DNA of 22,173 nt, taken from NCBI GenBank assembly GCA_900660155.1, contig CABFPE010000095.1, forward strand, positions 1,575,784 to 1,597,956, given 5' to 3'. This DNA comes from Hofstenia miamia. Lineage: Eukaryota > Xenacoelomorpha > Acoela > Hofsteniidae. Below, piece by piece: positions 10,443 to 19,520 of the stretch. How positions within the stretch are numbered: position 1 is the first letter of the stretch; every line of letters begins with the position of its first letter. Both the position numbers and the translations under genes were made by a program. The notes beneath the pieces are model-generated. The model had not been told where the DNA came from. It saw nothing but the letters and a program-made list of their open reading frames with translations, and made no database searches.

Positions 10443-10482
<40 letters not shown>
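10442..10482. repeat. (TA)n microsatellite
   Basis: About fifteen uninterrupted AT units plus imperfect ones on the left. It lies between an N (10413) and a foreign-looking segment, a place where assemblies often break. Confidence 0.95.
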
Positions 10483-10484
<2 letters not shown>

Positions 10485-10940
10485 CTATGACATTGCGAAA
10501 ATGCTGATTGTGCTGCGAATAATGCTGCTTCGGGATGCTTTTATTCTCTTCTAGGCTTTATTTTACATCTAGAAAGTGCTTTTCAAGTTACTTTTAGCGA
10601 ACCCAAGAGCTGATTTTGCTAAGACTGTCTGGGGAAATTATTATTTCAAGAACCAATCAATATGTGTAGATTGTTATATGTAATCACCTACTTTATCATT
10701 TAACAGTTAGATATACTAATATTCAATAAGAAATTACAATAAAATATTAAGCGCCTTATAACAGTCTCTTAGTTATATTTAGCGCCATTCTAACAGTTCA
10801 ATTTAGCGTATATTCAGCGCCCTTATAATAGTTCATTTTGACAAATTTTGGAAGCCCCTATTTCATAAACTAATGCACCTATCTTGCTCAAACTTACTGC
10901 ACAATTGAAGCATTGCATATCCAAGCTACATGCCAAGTTT
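10483..10940. other. Unidentified segment interrupting the non-LTR element
   Basis: Unlike the DNA on both sides, this block contains several CpG/GCGC sites (GCGAAAATGCTG, TTTAGCGAACCC, AGCGCC) and no reverse transcriptase similarity. It contains three spaced copies of an AGCGCC...TAACAGTT motif at about 10749, 10780 and 10815. It could be a small insertion or DNA brought in by an assembly join at 10413. I do not recognise a family. Confidence 0.5.
10745..10835 (+). repeat. Three spaced AGCGCC...AACAGTT repeats
   Basis: AAGCGCCTTATAACAGT, TAGCGCCATTCTAACAGT and CAGCGCCCTTATAATAGT occur about 31 and 35 bases apart. The CpG in each copy is kept although CpG is rare nearby. Confidence 0.6.
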
Positions 10941-11518
10941 CCTAATACAGTTCCTTGTGGTACGCGTAGATTTCTAGTAGTATTGTCTGAGAAAATGTGA
11001 TTAATTTTTACTCTTTGTCTGCGATTCTCTAAAAAACTCATAATGAAATTTATTGCATTGACACTAAAACCTTCTAACCTTAATATTTCTTCTAAAATAT
11101 CGAAATTCATTGAATTAAATGCTTTGCTTAAATCAAGTAAAGCAACCGCTGTAAACAAATTTTGATTTAAATTTTGTTTAATTTCTTCTGTGATTGATAA
11201 AATGGCATCAGATGTGCTGAATTTAGGTCGAAATCCAAATTGATTACTTGATAAAATTTGATTGTCATTGATAAATTTGTACATTTGTGTGGCTAGTAGT
11301 TTTTCAAATATTTTTGAGAAGGGGTGTGTTATACTAATTGGCCTGTAGTTCATGGGGTCTAGCAGGTCTTCTTTTTTATATAATGGTGAAATATCAGATT
11401 GCTTTAAAAGGGTAGGAAAGTCATTATTTATAATACTTTGATTAAATGCTACAAGCAGGTATTCACCAAAAATCAGAATTGGTTTTAATATATTGTCCAT
11501 AAGCATTATCACAGACAT
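10940..11518 (-). pseudogene. Non-LTR retrotransposon reverse transcriptase, N-terminal part
   Basis: Minus-strand frame with the early blocks of a LINE reverse transcriptase of the broad Jockey/CR1-type group: SDISPLYKKEDLLDPMNYRP, then SSNQFGFRPKFSTSDAI, then ALLDLSKAFNSMNFDILEEI carrying the first catalytic Asp, then SFLENRRQRVKIN and VPQGTVLGN. Similarity stops right after VLGN near 10945. The same frame stays open to 10823 but its residues (LACSLDMQCFN...) no longer look like a polymerase. The FADD/YADD catalytic block is absent. No endonuclease domain is visible upstream of 11518, so the 5' end is also lost. It lies inside the Tc1/mariner-like element. Confidence 0.85.
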
Positions 11519-11906
11519 ACATACATTAGGTCATCTAAAGGAATTGTATGACTGTTTTGAATAACAATTCAAAGAGAAAATATTGGGCTGCATTTCTTTA
11601 GTAGAGTTAAAGTCTTAACTCTTATTTATGTTCCACTACCTATCAATGTATAAGCATTGGACGTCAAATGATATTAGCAAGAATAAATAAGATCTAAATT
11701 TATTGGGAAATGTTATAAATAGCATAAAAAGTTAAACAGAAAAATAAATAGTATAAATAAGAGATTCAAATTGGAACTAACATTAAGAAATAAAATATTC
11801 AAATGACATTGATGTCTAATAGATTAAATAATACAGGACAGTACTACAGTTATAGAAGTACGCAAACAAATCATTTCATTTTCACCATTCACAATATTTT
11901 GATAAT

Positions 11907-12550
11907 ATGGGACATGGAGGCAAATGCATTTCACAAAAAGATCAACAACAACTGATAGAAGCATCTGAACATGGTGAAGATTATATCACTGTTGCTCATG
12001 CCTTGGGTGTGAAGCATGACACAGCCTATCAAATTGTGAAGAAGAAAGCAGGTGGCACTTCCAACATGGTGGCACATGTTTGCAAGTTGTCAAACAGATA
12101 CCTAAAATTCGTAATTCTATAATCCAAATGGTTGAGGAGAATCTGTGTATTACTTTAGTCAGCATTGCAAAAAGTATAAACAAACAGTCTAATATCCAGT
12201 TTTTGTGCAACATTGTCAGCAAAGTGCAGGAATTTGAAATGGAAAGACTGTTCATTATTATGGACAATGCCCCATGTCACAACAATATTGAGACTGTGAT
12301 AGAAGCAAAATTGCCTGGTGATTACATGATTAAATGCCTGGTGCCCTATAGTTATGAACTGAACCCTATTGAAAATATGTTCAATGTAATTAAATCTAAA
12401 CCTAGAGAACTGTTCAACCACTATGAAGATGAAATGATTGAGTGTGAAAGTAAAACAGCATTTTGGCACAGGAAACTGCAATGTGTAATCAATGAGAGCA
12501 TTCCAGCAGTGAATTCTCAAAAAATTACTAATTCATTCTGCCATATTTAG
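11907..12550 (+). pseudogene. Tc1/mariner-like DDE transposase, frameshifted and internally deleted
   Basis: The reading frame starts at ATG 11907 with a helix-turn-helix-like DNA-binding region (QQQLIEASEHGEDYITVAHA, then ALGVKHDTAYQIVKKKAGG). A frameshift near 12060-12100 moves to a second frame (NSIIQMVEENLCITLVSIAK), which then runs to a stop at 12548-12550. The catalytic core keeps its second Asp in LFIIMDNAPCHNN and the third acidic residue in YELNPIENMFNVIKSK, about 35 residues apart, as in Tc1/mariner and IS630 relatives. The region with the first catalytic Asp is missing between INKQSN and FLCNIVSKV, consistent with a small in-frame deletion. The enzyme would have cut at the terminal repeats and reinserted at TA; this copy is dead. 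It is too decayed for me to assign a subfamily. Confidence 0.85.
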
Positions 12551-12807
12551 CAAAAGTTGTACTGAAAGCTGTTAGAATGGAAGACTTATAAAAGAATCTA
12601 AGATTTTAGAGATTGTTTGTGTTTTGCTTTGCGCTGTGTTATTCAACTACAAATTAAATAAAATACTTAAATAAGTATAAATTCTAGTTCAGTGCAAGAA
12701 AAGCTTTCTTTTTTCAAGATTTTTAATGTTTTTATTGCTATGGTATTTTCTGAAATAAAGAGTTCAATAATTTTCTTTTAAGTGGTCTTTATGCCATGTT
12801 TTTGAAA

Positions 12808-13083
12808 TAATATGTTATTTAAATGATTTAATAACTATAAAACATGTGTATCAATAATAAATTCATCAAATTACAATAGATAAATCTTAGTTATTAAAAA
12901 TAAAAGGGTTTAGGCAAGGTTATAAAAAGTCAGATCTTTGATTATGCAAGTCAGATATTTGCTTGTGCTATTCAGATTTTTGCTTGTGCTATTCAGATCT
13001 TTGCTTATGCTATTCAGATATTTGCTTGTGCAATTCAGATCTTTGCTTGTGCTATTTGGATCTTTGATAGGAAAAAACTGTAG
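12808..13083 (-). repeat. Right terminal inverted repeat of the Tc1/mariner-like element
   Basis: Mirror of 9543-9776 but about 42 bp longer. The extra length is two more copies of the 21-bp unit. The array here (about 12930-13073) has six units, including a degenerate inner one. Confidence 0.88.
12930..13073 (+). repeat. 21-bp tandem repeats inside the right terminal repeat
   Basis: Units follow the pattern TCAGATMTTTGCTTGTGCTA plus one base, repeated head to tail six times with small changes. The same units occur inverted in the left terminal repeat (9564-9652). Regular subterminal repeats like this are often transposase-binding sites; that role is inference. Confidence 0.85.
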
Positions 13084-13119
13084 TACTGTTCCTGCTTAGC
13101 TGGGAGTTGGCACTCTTAA

Positions 13120-14810
13120 TAGTTTAAATCTTCCTTGGTTTCCAAGTCAGATTTGTAGACATCACTGTTGTCTGTATAATAGCAATCATACTTCATGATG
13201 AGGTGCATTGTATGTTTAGAAGTGGTTTTTATATCCCCACATTGTCAACAATGGTTACAGTGTATTATATTTAGGTTGATGACCTTTGGTGATTTTTCCA
13301 CTGTGGTTTGTTCAACTTTAATTGAGGTGCTTGGTGAGGTGGTTCTATTATTGGTGCTATCAATTTTATTTTAAAATATTTTGTGTTTGTTGTGTTGTTA
13401 TTTTTAATTTGATTTGTGATTTGTTGATTATTATCAATTTGTAGTTTGGCTTCAACAGCCTTTTTAATGAGTGTACCTAATTTGTCTCCAGGACCACATT
13501 TCTGCTCAAATCAACCTCAAATAGGCAATAGCAAGCCATATGTGATGTGGGTGAAGAGGTCATGTGAAGAGCACTCTGTGCTTGATCTACTGAGCCTATA
13601 TAACTGTTCAATTTGGAGGATGTATTCCTCTATGAAATGTTATTCAGTAGGATCTTATATTGGTTTCATGCTGTGGGGGCATGGAAATGATCATAGAAGT
13701 TTTGTAATATAAGACCATAATTGGATTTAATTTTATTATTAAGCAAGAGATAATAATTGTATGCTTTTCTGGTTTATTATGTGGAAAACTGAGCAAGGGC
13801 ATGTTGTTTCCCTGCTTTCTGGATTGTGAAATGATGTTCATAGGAGAACAGCCATTCTTTGAAGTAGGGAGAGGTCCCATCAGCTTTGACTTTGATTTTA
13901 TATGACAGCATTCTTAATTTCAAGTTATCAGCTAGAGCTGTAGGTGGTAGACTTGAGTGTATAAGTTTTTATCTGGTGTTGGCATTTCTAGGTCTAGTAG
14001 ATGGTTATCAATTAAATTTATTTTTTTATCACAATTGACAACTGGTAAGGGGAGAAAATCATCCCTTGGAGGTGTTATGTTAGTCAATAGAGTCATTGGA
14101 CTTGATTGTTGAGGAATTGTATGCATTGATGGGCTTAGGGTGTTAAATTCCCATTGTCACACAGGTTTTGTGTTTGGTGTCAGTTTGTTGAGAATTGTTG
14201 GAGTGTTAATTGTTTGAAAGCTTCTTAGCTGAGCAGCAGTATGCTTTACCTGTCTTTGTTTTCAAGCTTCTTGGGAAATTAATCTGCAGTCAGCTGCATG
14301 TTGTGGTGATTGCATTCTTCTACTTATTTTAGCAAGTTTTCATTATGCTACAAAATGTTGTCAGTGGCTTGTGCTGTGCATTGTAGGATTTCATTTTGTT
14401 TTTTGATTGATTTGTTCTCAATGGAAAGGCAGTGGTTTTGGGTTTTCATCTCTTTTAGTTTCCTTTGCATTCTTTCTGTTTTGAATTCATTAGTTTGATA
14501 GTTGACTAAGATTTTAGATTTATCTTCTCTGAGTAGTGTGATTTCAGATAGTAATTTTTGTTTTCTTCATGGTGCATGTCAAAGCTTCTACAGTTTTTGA
14601 GTTGCATCAATTCAATTTTTTCGTTGAGGGTTTTGATCTTATTTTTGAAAGAGTATATTTTTTTGATGAGTTCCTTTTGGAGTGGCTGTTGTATCATGAT
14701 GGGGATTGTCTTCTAAGGCTGTTTTGCTTTTTTATGTTGTTTGTATTCATCATCTTCCTTTTGGTGTTTGCCAAGGGCCTGGCCAGGTAATAGCTTCTTG
14801 TAGTAACATG
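13120..14810 (-). pseudogene. gag: Gag relic of the Ty3/Gypsy element
   Basis: Three recognisable blocks are broken by stops and frameshifts. First, a Lys/Glu/Leu/Asn-rich coiled coil: KIKTLNEKIELMQLKN near 14640-14600, then in a shifted frame LLSEITLLREDKSK and IENKSIKKQNEIL to about 14360. Second, a capsid-like segment near 13866-13480 (YFKEWLFSYEHHFTIQKAG, then NQYKILLNNIS), in the style of Ty3/Gypsy gag proteins. Third, near 13259-13219, a CX2CX4HX4C zinc knuckle that keeps CNHC and the glycine but has Asp in place of His and Ser in place of the last Cys, with a TGA inside. In the virus-like particle, Gag packages the RNA. The protease frame on the far side of the inserted transposon continues from this part with one frame change. 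Confidence 0.75.
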
Positions 14811-14999
14811 GTGCTTTGATTGGTGGGTAGCAGGATTGCTCTCTTCATAAAATTTTTTTTGGGAATGACTCATCTTTGCAATGAGTTAAGTGATGCTAGG
14901 CACTTCAGAACCAGTGTGGTTTCTTAACCTTGGGTAACTAGGACTCAATTTTCTTGAAGGTTCTTTCACCAGAATCCTTTTACTGAAGCACAGTTAATT

Positions 15000-17340
15000 A
15001 TAAACATCACTTGCCTTTAGGAATCCTGCAGTTGTTGCTATGTGGCATCAGTATGAAAATCTGGTGTCTTCTGCAGCATGATTTGGTGATGTTGCAGTTA
15101 CATAATTAACCTTCTCCAGCATGGTGAAACTACACCTAGGCACTAAGACAGTACAGGAGATCAGGTAAAGGAAGGGTGTTGCCACACTTGGCTGACCCAA
15201 TACAGAGAACCTAATAAAAAGAGTTGCATCAAATGAGAGCATTAAGGTAAAATATGAGAGAGCCTATGAGTTCTTGGGTGCATAGTGTGCCCAATGTGCA
15301 AGTAGAACCTACACTCTGTGCAGTATCAGTTTGTGCAATTTAGGTGGGAGCAAAAAGAATTAAACAAATAACAAAATAAAGAGCAAGTGTAAGTTCCCTA
15401 TCACTATACCTTATCAGAGTGCCAGGGAGTATACTTGTAAAGCTATTACCTGAACAAGGTGCCCTGACAAGTCCCTGGTGAATTTAGAAAAGCATTTTAA
15501 TAAATAGCTAACATCAAAAAACAAGGTTAACTAAACTTTATTGAATGTTCTCTAACAAATGCAGAGTATTTAAAACATAAAAACAGGTAATCAGTAAACA
15601 AAAATTAGATAATTTGTACTGCAGCATATTATAAAAGAAAACAAGTTCCTCATGTGACCTTTTGTGTGGTAACAAATTTGATCAGCAGAACTGAACAAAA
15701 GAATTCAAATACTTAAAATTGCACAGTTTGTCCAATCTGACTTTACACAAAAGTGAGGGAAATACAAATAAATATATTATAATTACTGTACAATGAGGAA
15801 TTATCTATTTTGTAAAAACAATGTAGAAAATGTCTCTCACATAGGTGGAATGACACCACAATATTTAGTATAACAGCCCATGATTGAATGAATTATCTTG
15901 ATCACTGCAGAAACATGTATCACTTATCTGAAGAAATGCTTAACAAAATATTAAGATTAATTAATTAAGTTTCATAGAGTTGCTGATATTCCATAATTGG
16001 CATTAGTTTGCACCATCCAAAATCATCTCCATAATCACCACTACCATTCCCACTTTAGAATTTAGCTAAACATTTTCATTTAATAAACTTTGATAATTTC
16101 ACATATTTAGAAAAGGAGAACCAAACTCAACTAAAAGTTTATTGCTAATGAATTCTATTACAACATAGTCTTTTTAATTGATTATGTACTGGTATACTAA
16201 AAAATACAAAAATCACTTACAGGTCTTATTAATCAATTTTTGATAATTCAGATGATTGCTAAAAATTTTAAATTTCTGTTTTGGGTTGTTTGTGTCAAAA
16301 GAGAAGCAAATGACTTTCAGCCAATATTTTTTGCAATATCCTTTTACAAATAAAATTTTAATATTTTCTAAGTGAAATTGAAATATATTGCACTATCTGA
16401 ATTTTAGGTAAGAATAGATGTTTTTCTGTTTGCACCTTTCTAATTTAGGTGATGCTGACAAGAATGCCTTTATGTTTGCATTCTGTCACAACAGTTCTTA
16501 ATAAAAGTTTGAAAAATAAGCTAAAAACAACACCAGGGTTGAATCAGCCCATCTAATTGTTTCTAGGGTTAACAAACTTTCAACTGTTTACATTTTCTGA
16601 ATTTATAAAAGTAATTTTAATAAGCAACCTAATGTATTTGCTCATGATGACAGACTGTTACTTCAATCAACTATATAGAGGAAGATGGTGTTAAGTACAA
16701 TCACTGAAAAATTGGATTCTTTGAAAACTGTCATTACAATTCCTGAAGTCTTTCCCGATTTACCAAAGTTGATTTATTCAATAGCAAAATGAAAATTATA
16801 AAGGCAAATATTTCAATTTTTCAAGTCCCAAACTTTATACATTTATTCAATATCTGAAGTTGTTTCATTTTCCAAATCACAATCCTGATCAACTTAAGCA
16901 AAAAATTATGAGTCAATTTTGAGAAATGAGACCTAATTACTTCAAATCTCTTATCTTGAATAATTACTATTTGCCTTTTACTAGGGCAATTGAGTCAATT
17001 TTGAGATATTTGATCTGAGTTTGAGTTTCTATATTTTGATTTTGAGTTCAAATATTTCTTGAAGAATATTCTGAGGTTGATTAAGTTTTTGAAATTTTAA
17101 GTTTCCTTTAAAAAATATTATTTTACAATAATTGTGAGTTCAATAATTGATTTTCTTCAATATTTTAAGGTTTGAGCATTAATGGACTTTCTTCAAAGTT
17201 TTTCTGAATGAGTTTTTTTGTACGAGTTTTTAACATTCCCAGTACTCAAAGCCATCTGTTAGTGAAACTGAATTTTTTGACAAAAGCTGTATTTAACGAT
17301 TATATTTAATGACTAATAGGTAGCAAATGGTAAAATGAAC
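15000..17340. other. AT-rich DNA without recognisable genes
   Basis: The first 250 bases are moderately rich in G+C and may be leader or LTR remains of the Gypsy element, but I cannot fix LTR ends. The rest is AT-rich and CpG-poor. A GAGTCAATTTTGAGA motif occurs twice about 80 bases apart (16909 and 16991), leading into a GAGTTT-rich stretch at 17015-17230. No protein-like frame was found. Confidence 0.55.
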
Positions 17341-17350
17341 CAGCAACCAG

Positions 17351-17430
17351 GGTTTTCGAGATGAGATCGAGATTCTCGACCGAGAATTGAGAAATTCTGT
17401 TTCGAGACGAGATTCGAGAAAAAAACCGAG
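17351..17430 (+). repeat. CpG-rich GAGA/CTCG block, possible hAT-type transposon end
   Basis: Begins CAGGGTTTTCGAGATGAG and continues with overlapping partial palindromes (GAGATTCTCG, TTCTCGACCGAGAATT). The CAGGG start is typical of hAT-type ends, and the density of CpG is far above its surroundings. No matching opposite end (…CCCTG) is present downstream, so this is a single end or a solo fragment. The family call is tentative. Confidence 0.4.
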
Positions 17431-17780
17431 AAATAAAAATTAGAGCAGGACAATTTCTAAATCCTTTGATTTTATTATAATAATAAATTTTAATAAACCA
17501 CAGTTAAAAGTTGTCCTAGATAACACCACCCATTGGAATTCACTATTAGCCATGCTGCAAAGATTTTACGAGCTAAAAGATTCAATAAACTTTATTCTTA
17601 ATGAAGACCTAACTAATTTTGATTGGAAAAAATTATTACGCTTATGCAAAGTTTTGCATAGATTTAATCCCAAAAATTAAAATGCCAAAGAAATAAATAA
17701 CCAAATACTTATGACATATAAGAACAAATAATTAAAACACCAAAAAATAAAATCCCAAAGAAATAAAATACCAAATTAAT

Positions 17781-17837
17781 GGAAGGCAATCAAATTCAAA
17801 TGTGGCACTCCAATCAGAGTGTTGTTTATAGAATTTG
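17781..17837 (+). repeat. Left arm, 57-bp perfect inverted repeat
   Basis: Starts GGAAGGCAATCAAATTC and ends TTGTTTATAGAATTTG. It is the exact reverse complement of 18274-18330 and also of 18512-18568. Confidence 0.9.
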
Positions 17838-18188
17838 TCAAAAGCAATAAGGGAAATCTAAAGATTTTAAAGGACAATTACTTCAATTGCTTAAAGAGTA
17901 CAACAAGTAGTCGCAATATTTGCATTCTGTAAAGTGCATAAGATGAAAAAATAATTTTCCTAAATTGCATAAATCAGATACATGTATTATACAAACTCTA
18001 TTGAAATTCTAAAAAAATTCCAATTAGGGATATATTTAATCACATTACAAATAACTAATGCCTTTGTTTAAGCATGACAGCTTTTAAAACAAGTCATAAA
18101 AAATGAATAAACTTCACTATAAAAGTATATTTATGCAAATCAATATTTTTTATTAAATAGTACTCTTTTGTACATAAATATATATCGC

Positions 18189-18663
18189 GCTCCTTGTAAT
18201 TTGATTAAAATGCAAAGGTCATGAAATAATTTGATATTACACCCTCATGTAGCATGTTACTATTTAGCACAACCAAATTCTATAAACAACACTCTGATTG
18301 GAGTGCCACATTTGAATTTGATTGCCTTCCCTTAATTTGATATTTTAATTCTTTGGGATTTTCACTTTTGGCATTTTAATTCTTTGGCATTTTCACTGTT
18401 TGGTATTTTAATTCTTTGGCATTTTNGCTCCTTGTAATTTGATTAAAATGCAAAGGTCATGAAATAATTTGATATTACACCCTCATATAGCTTGTTACTA
18501 TTTAGCACAACCAAATTCTATAAACAACACTCTGATTGGAGTGCCACATTTGAATTTGATTGCCTTCCCTTAATTTGGTATTTTAATTCTTTGGGATTTT
18601 CACTTTTGGTATTTTAATTCTTTGGCATTTTCACTGTTTGGTATTTTAATTCTTTGGCATTTT
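18189..18663. repeat. 237-bp near-identical duplication around a single N
   Basis: 18189-18425 and 18427-18663 start GCTCCTTGTAATTTG, have the same length, and differ at about four bases by my comparison. The N at 18426 lies exactly between them. This is best read as two haplotypes or overlapping contigs placed in series. A true tandem copy is possible. Confidence 0.8.
18274..18330 (-). repeat. Right arm, 57-bp perfect inverted repeat
   Basis: Exact reverse complement of 17781-17837. A second copy at 18512-18568 follows the N at 18426. Confidence 0.9.
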
Positions 18664-19010
18664 ATTTCTGTCTGTTTTTGATCTTTTATTTCTTTGGTAT
18701 TTTCATTATTTGGGATTAAAATTTTTGGCATTTTATTTCTTTGGGATTTTAATTTTTGGTGTTTTAATTTTTGGCCTTCTCTTTCTTAATCAGACAATTA
18801 CACTAAAATCTTGAACCAAATCAAATTTAGCAACACTCCATCATGCTTTGCAATCAAAAATATTAAAACTTTATCAATAACATAGCAAGCAACTAGTAGG
18901 AGGGGTAGTTTTCATGTATTCTTTGAATTGGTAATCAAGAAGTCTTTGAAATTATAAGGCGCACTCAAAATGCTCATTTTACTTGCTTTTTGAGCCTTTT
19001 TCCCATTCAG

Positions 19011-19405
19011 AAAATTTTGAATTGAAAAAAAAAATATACTTTCATTTCAGTTTTATACTGCAGCATGTTTTGCAATCTCTTTAGCTTAACAGCTAAAATA
19101 GCAACAATATTTGCTTTCTTAGTTGAGTTATGAAAAAATCTTAGAAAGTATTGAATGTGGCATCAATTTCACAACTGCTCACTTTATTTATTAAAAAAGA
19201 ATATTGAATTTAAAAAACTATCTGTACTTTCATTTCTGCTTTGTACTGCAGCATGTATTGAAATCAATTAGATATCTCTTTAGCTTAACAGCTAAAACAG
19301 CAATGTTAGTTGCTTTGTTAGTTGTATTATGAAAAAAGTCCTACAAAGTATTAAATGTGACATAAATTTCACACTTGCTCACTTTAGTAGTTTGAAAAAA
19401 CAATT
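19011..19405. repeat. Tandem duplication, period about 188 bp
   Basis: Two diverged copies share, in order, TACTTTCATTTC, TACTGCAGCATG, ATCTCTTTAGCTTAACAGCT, GTTATGAAAAAA or ATTATGAAAAAA, and TGCTCACTTTA. The second has a small insertion. There is no N between them and the divergence is high, so this duplication is real and old. No function is apparent. Confidence 0.75.
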
Positions 19406-19520
19406 TTTAATTTCTTTTCTAAATATGGCTGATCCAAACTCTCCATGCCAAGTAATTTTTTAGAATTTTTATCAAACCAAATTTATAGCACAAAAAATTT
19501 TACGTAAGAACAGAGGTAAC

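Larger units (their letters stand above)
9543..13083 (+). mobile_element. Tc1/mariner-like transposon inserted in the Gypsy relic
   Basis: Long terminal inverted repeats (about 235 bp left, about 275 bp right) begin CTACAGTTTTTTCC and flank a DDE transposase. A TA dinucleotide lies on each side (9541-9542 and 13084-13085), the target duplication typical of this superfamily; ends beginning CAGTTTTTTCC (9546-13080) with the next TA are equally possible. The flanks are consecutive parts of the gag-pol relic, so removal of the insert reconnects a Gypsy element. The span is longer than usual for the family because it carries pieces of a non-LTR retrotransposon and other DNA between the left repeat and the transposase. 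Confidence 0.88.
7744..14810 (-). mobile_element. Decayed Ty3/Gypsy retrotransposon, split by another transposon
   Basis: On the minus strand the order is gag coiled coil (about 14790-14240), gag core (about 13950-13480), a zinc-knuckle relic (about 13260-13219), [foreign insertion 13083-9543], aspartic protease, reverse transcriptase and RNase H, ending near 7744. Order and motifs fit the Ty3/Gypsy class, in which integrase follows RNase H. No integrase, polypurine tract or 3' LTR follows, so the 3' end is lost. Many stops and frameshifts show it is long dead. No convincing 5' LTR or primer site was found in 14810-15500, although that stretch probably includes its leader. Confidence 0.85.
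17668..18790. mobile_element. Foldback element with short tandem repeats in both arms
   Basis: A 57-bp perfect inverted repeat (17781-17837 against 18274-18330) encloses 436 bases. Outside each arm the similarity continues through tandem units built on AAAATNCCAAAGAAATAA (left, 17668-17775) and its complement TTTTAATTCTTTGGNATTTT (right, 18340-18425 and again 18575-18770). Long inverted arms with tandem repeats and no gene are the form of foldback or MITE-like elements. A contig join at 18426 repeats most of the right arm, so the true right-hand length is uncertain. Ends and target duplication cannot be fixed. Confidence 0.65.

Noticed and set aside
11986..12520. Minus-strand frames of 93 and 121 residues
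   Set aside because: They are antisense to the transposase relic, whose plus-strand motifs (MDNAPCHNN, LNPIENMF) are unmistakable.
12930..13073. CRISPR-like array
   Set aside because: The 21-bp units are directly adjacent without unique spacers and lie inside a transposon terminal repeat in eukaryotic DNA.
13446..13712. Plus-strand 88-residue frame
   Set aside because: It is antisense to the capsid-like part of the gag relic and has no independent support.
14569..14790. Plus-strand 73-residue hydrophobic frame
   Set aside because: It is antisense to the gag coiled coil of the Gypsy relic.
14940..14990. TGGTGAAAGAACC on the minus strand as primer site of the Gypsy relic
   Set aside because: Its complement does not form a convincing tRNA 3' end and no LTR boundary (…CA) lies beside it.
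15048..15242. 64-residue minus-strand frame as a gene
   Set aside because: It lies just upstream of the gag relic, has no recognisable domain, and is better seen as leader or LTR remains.
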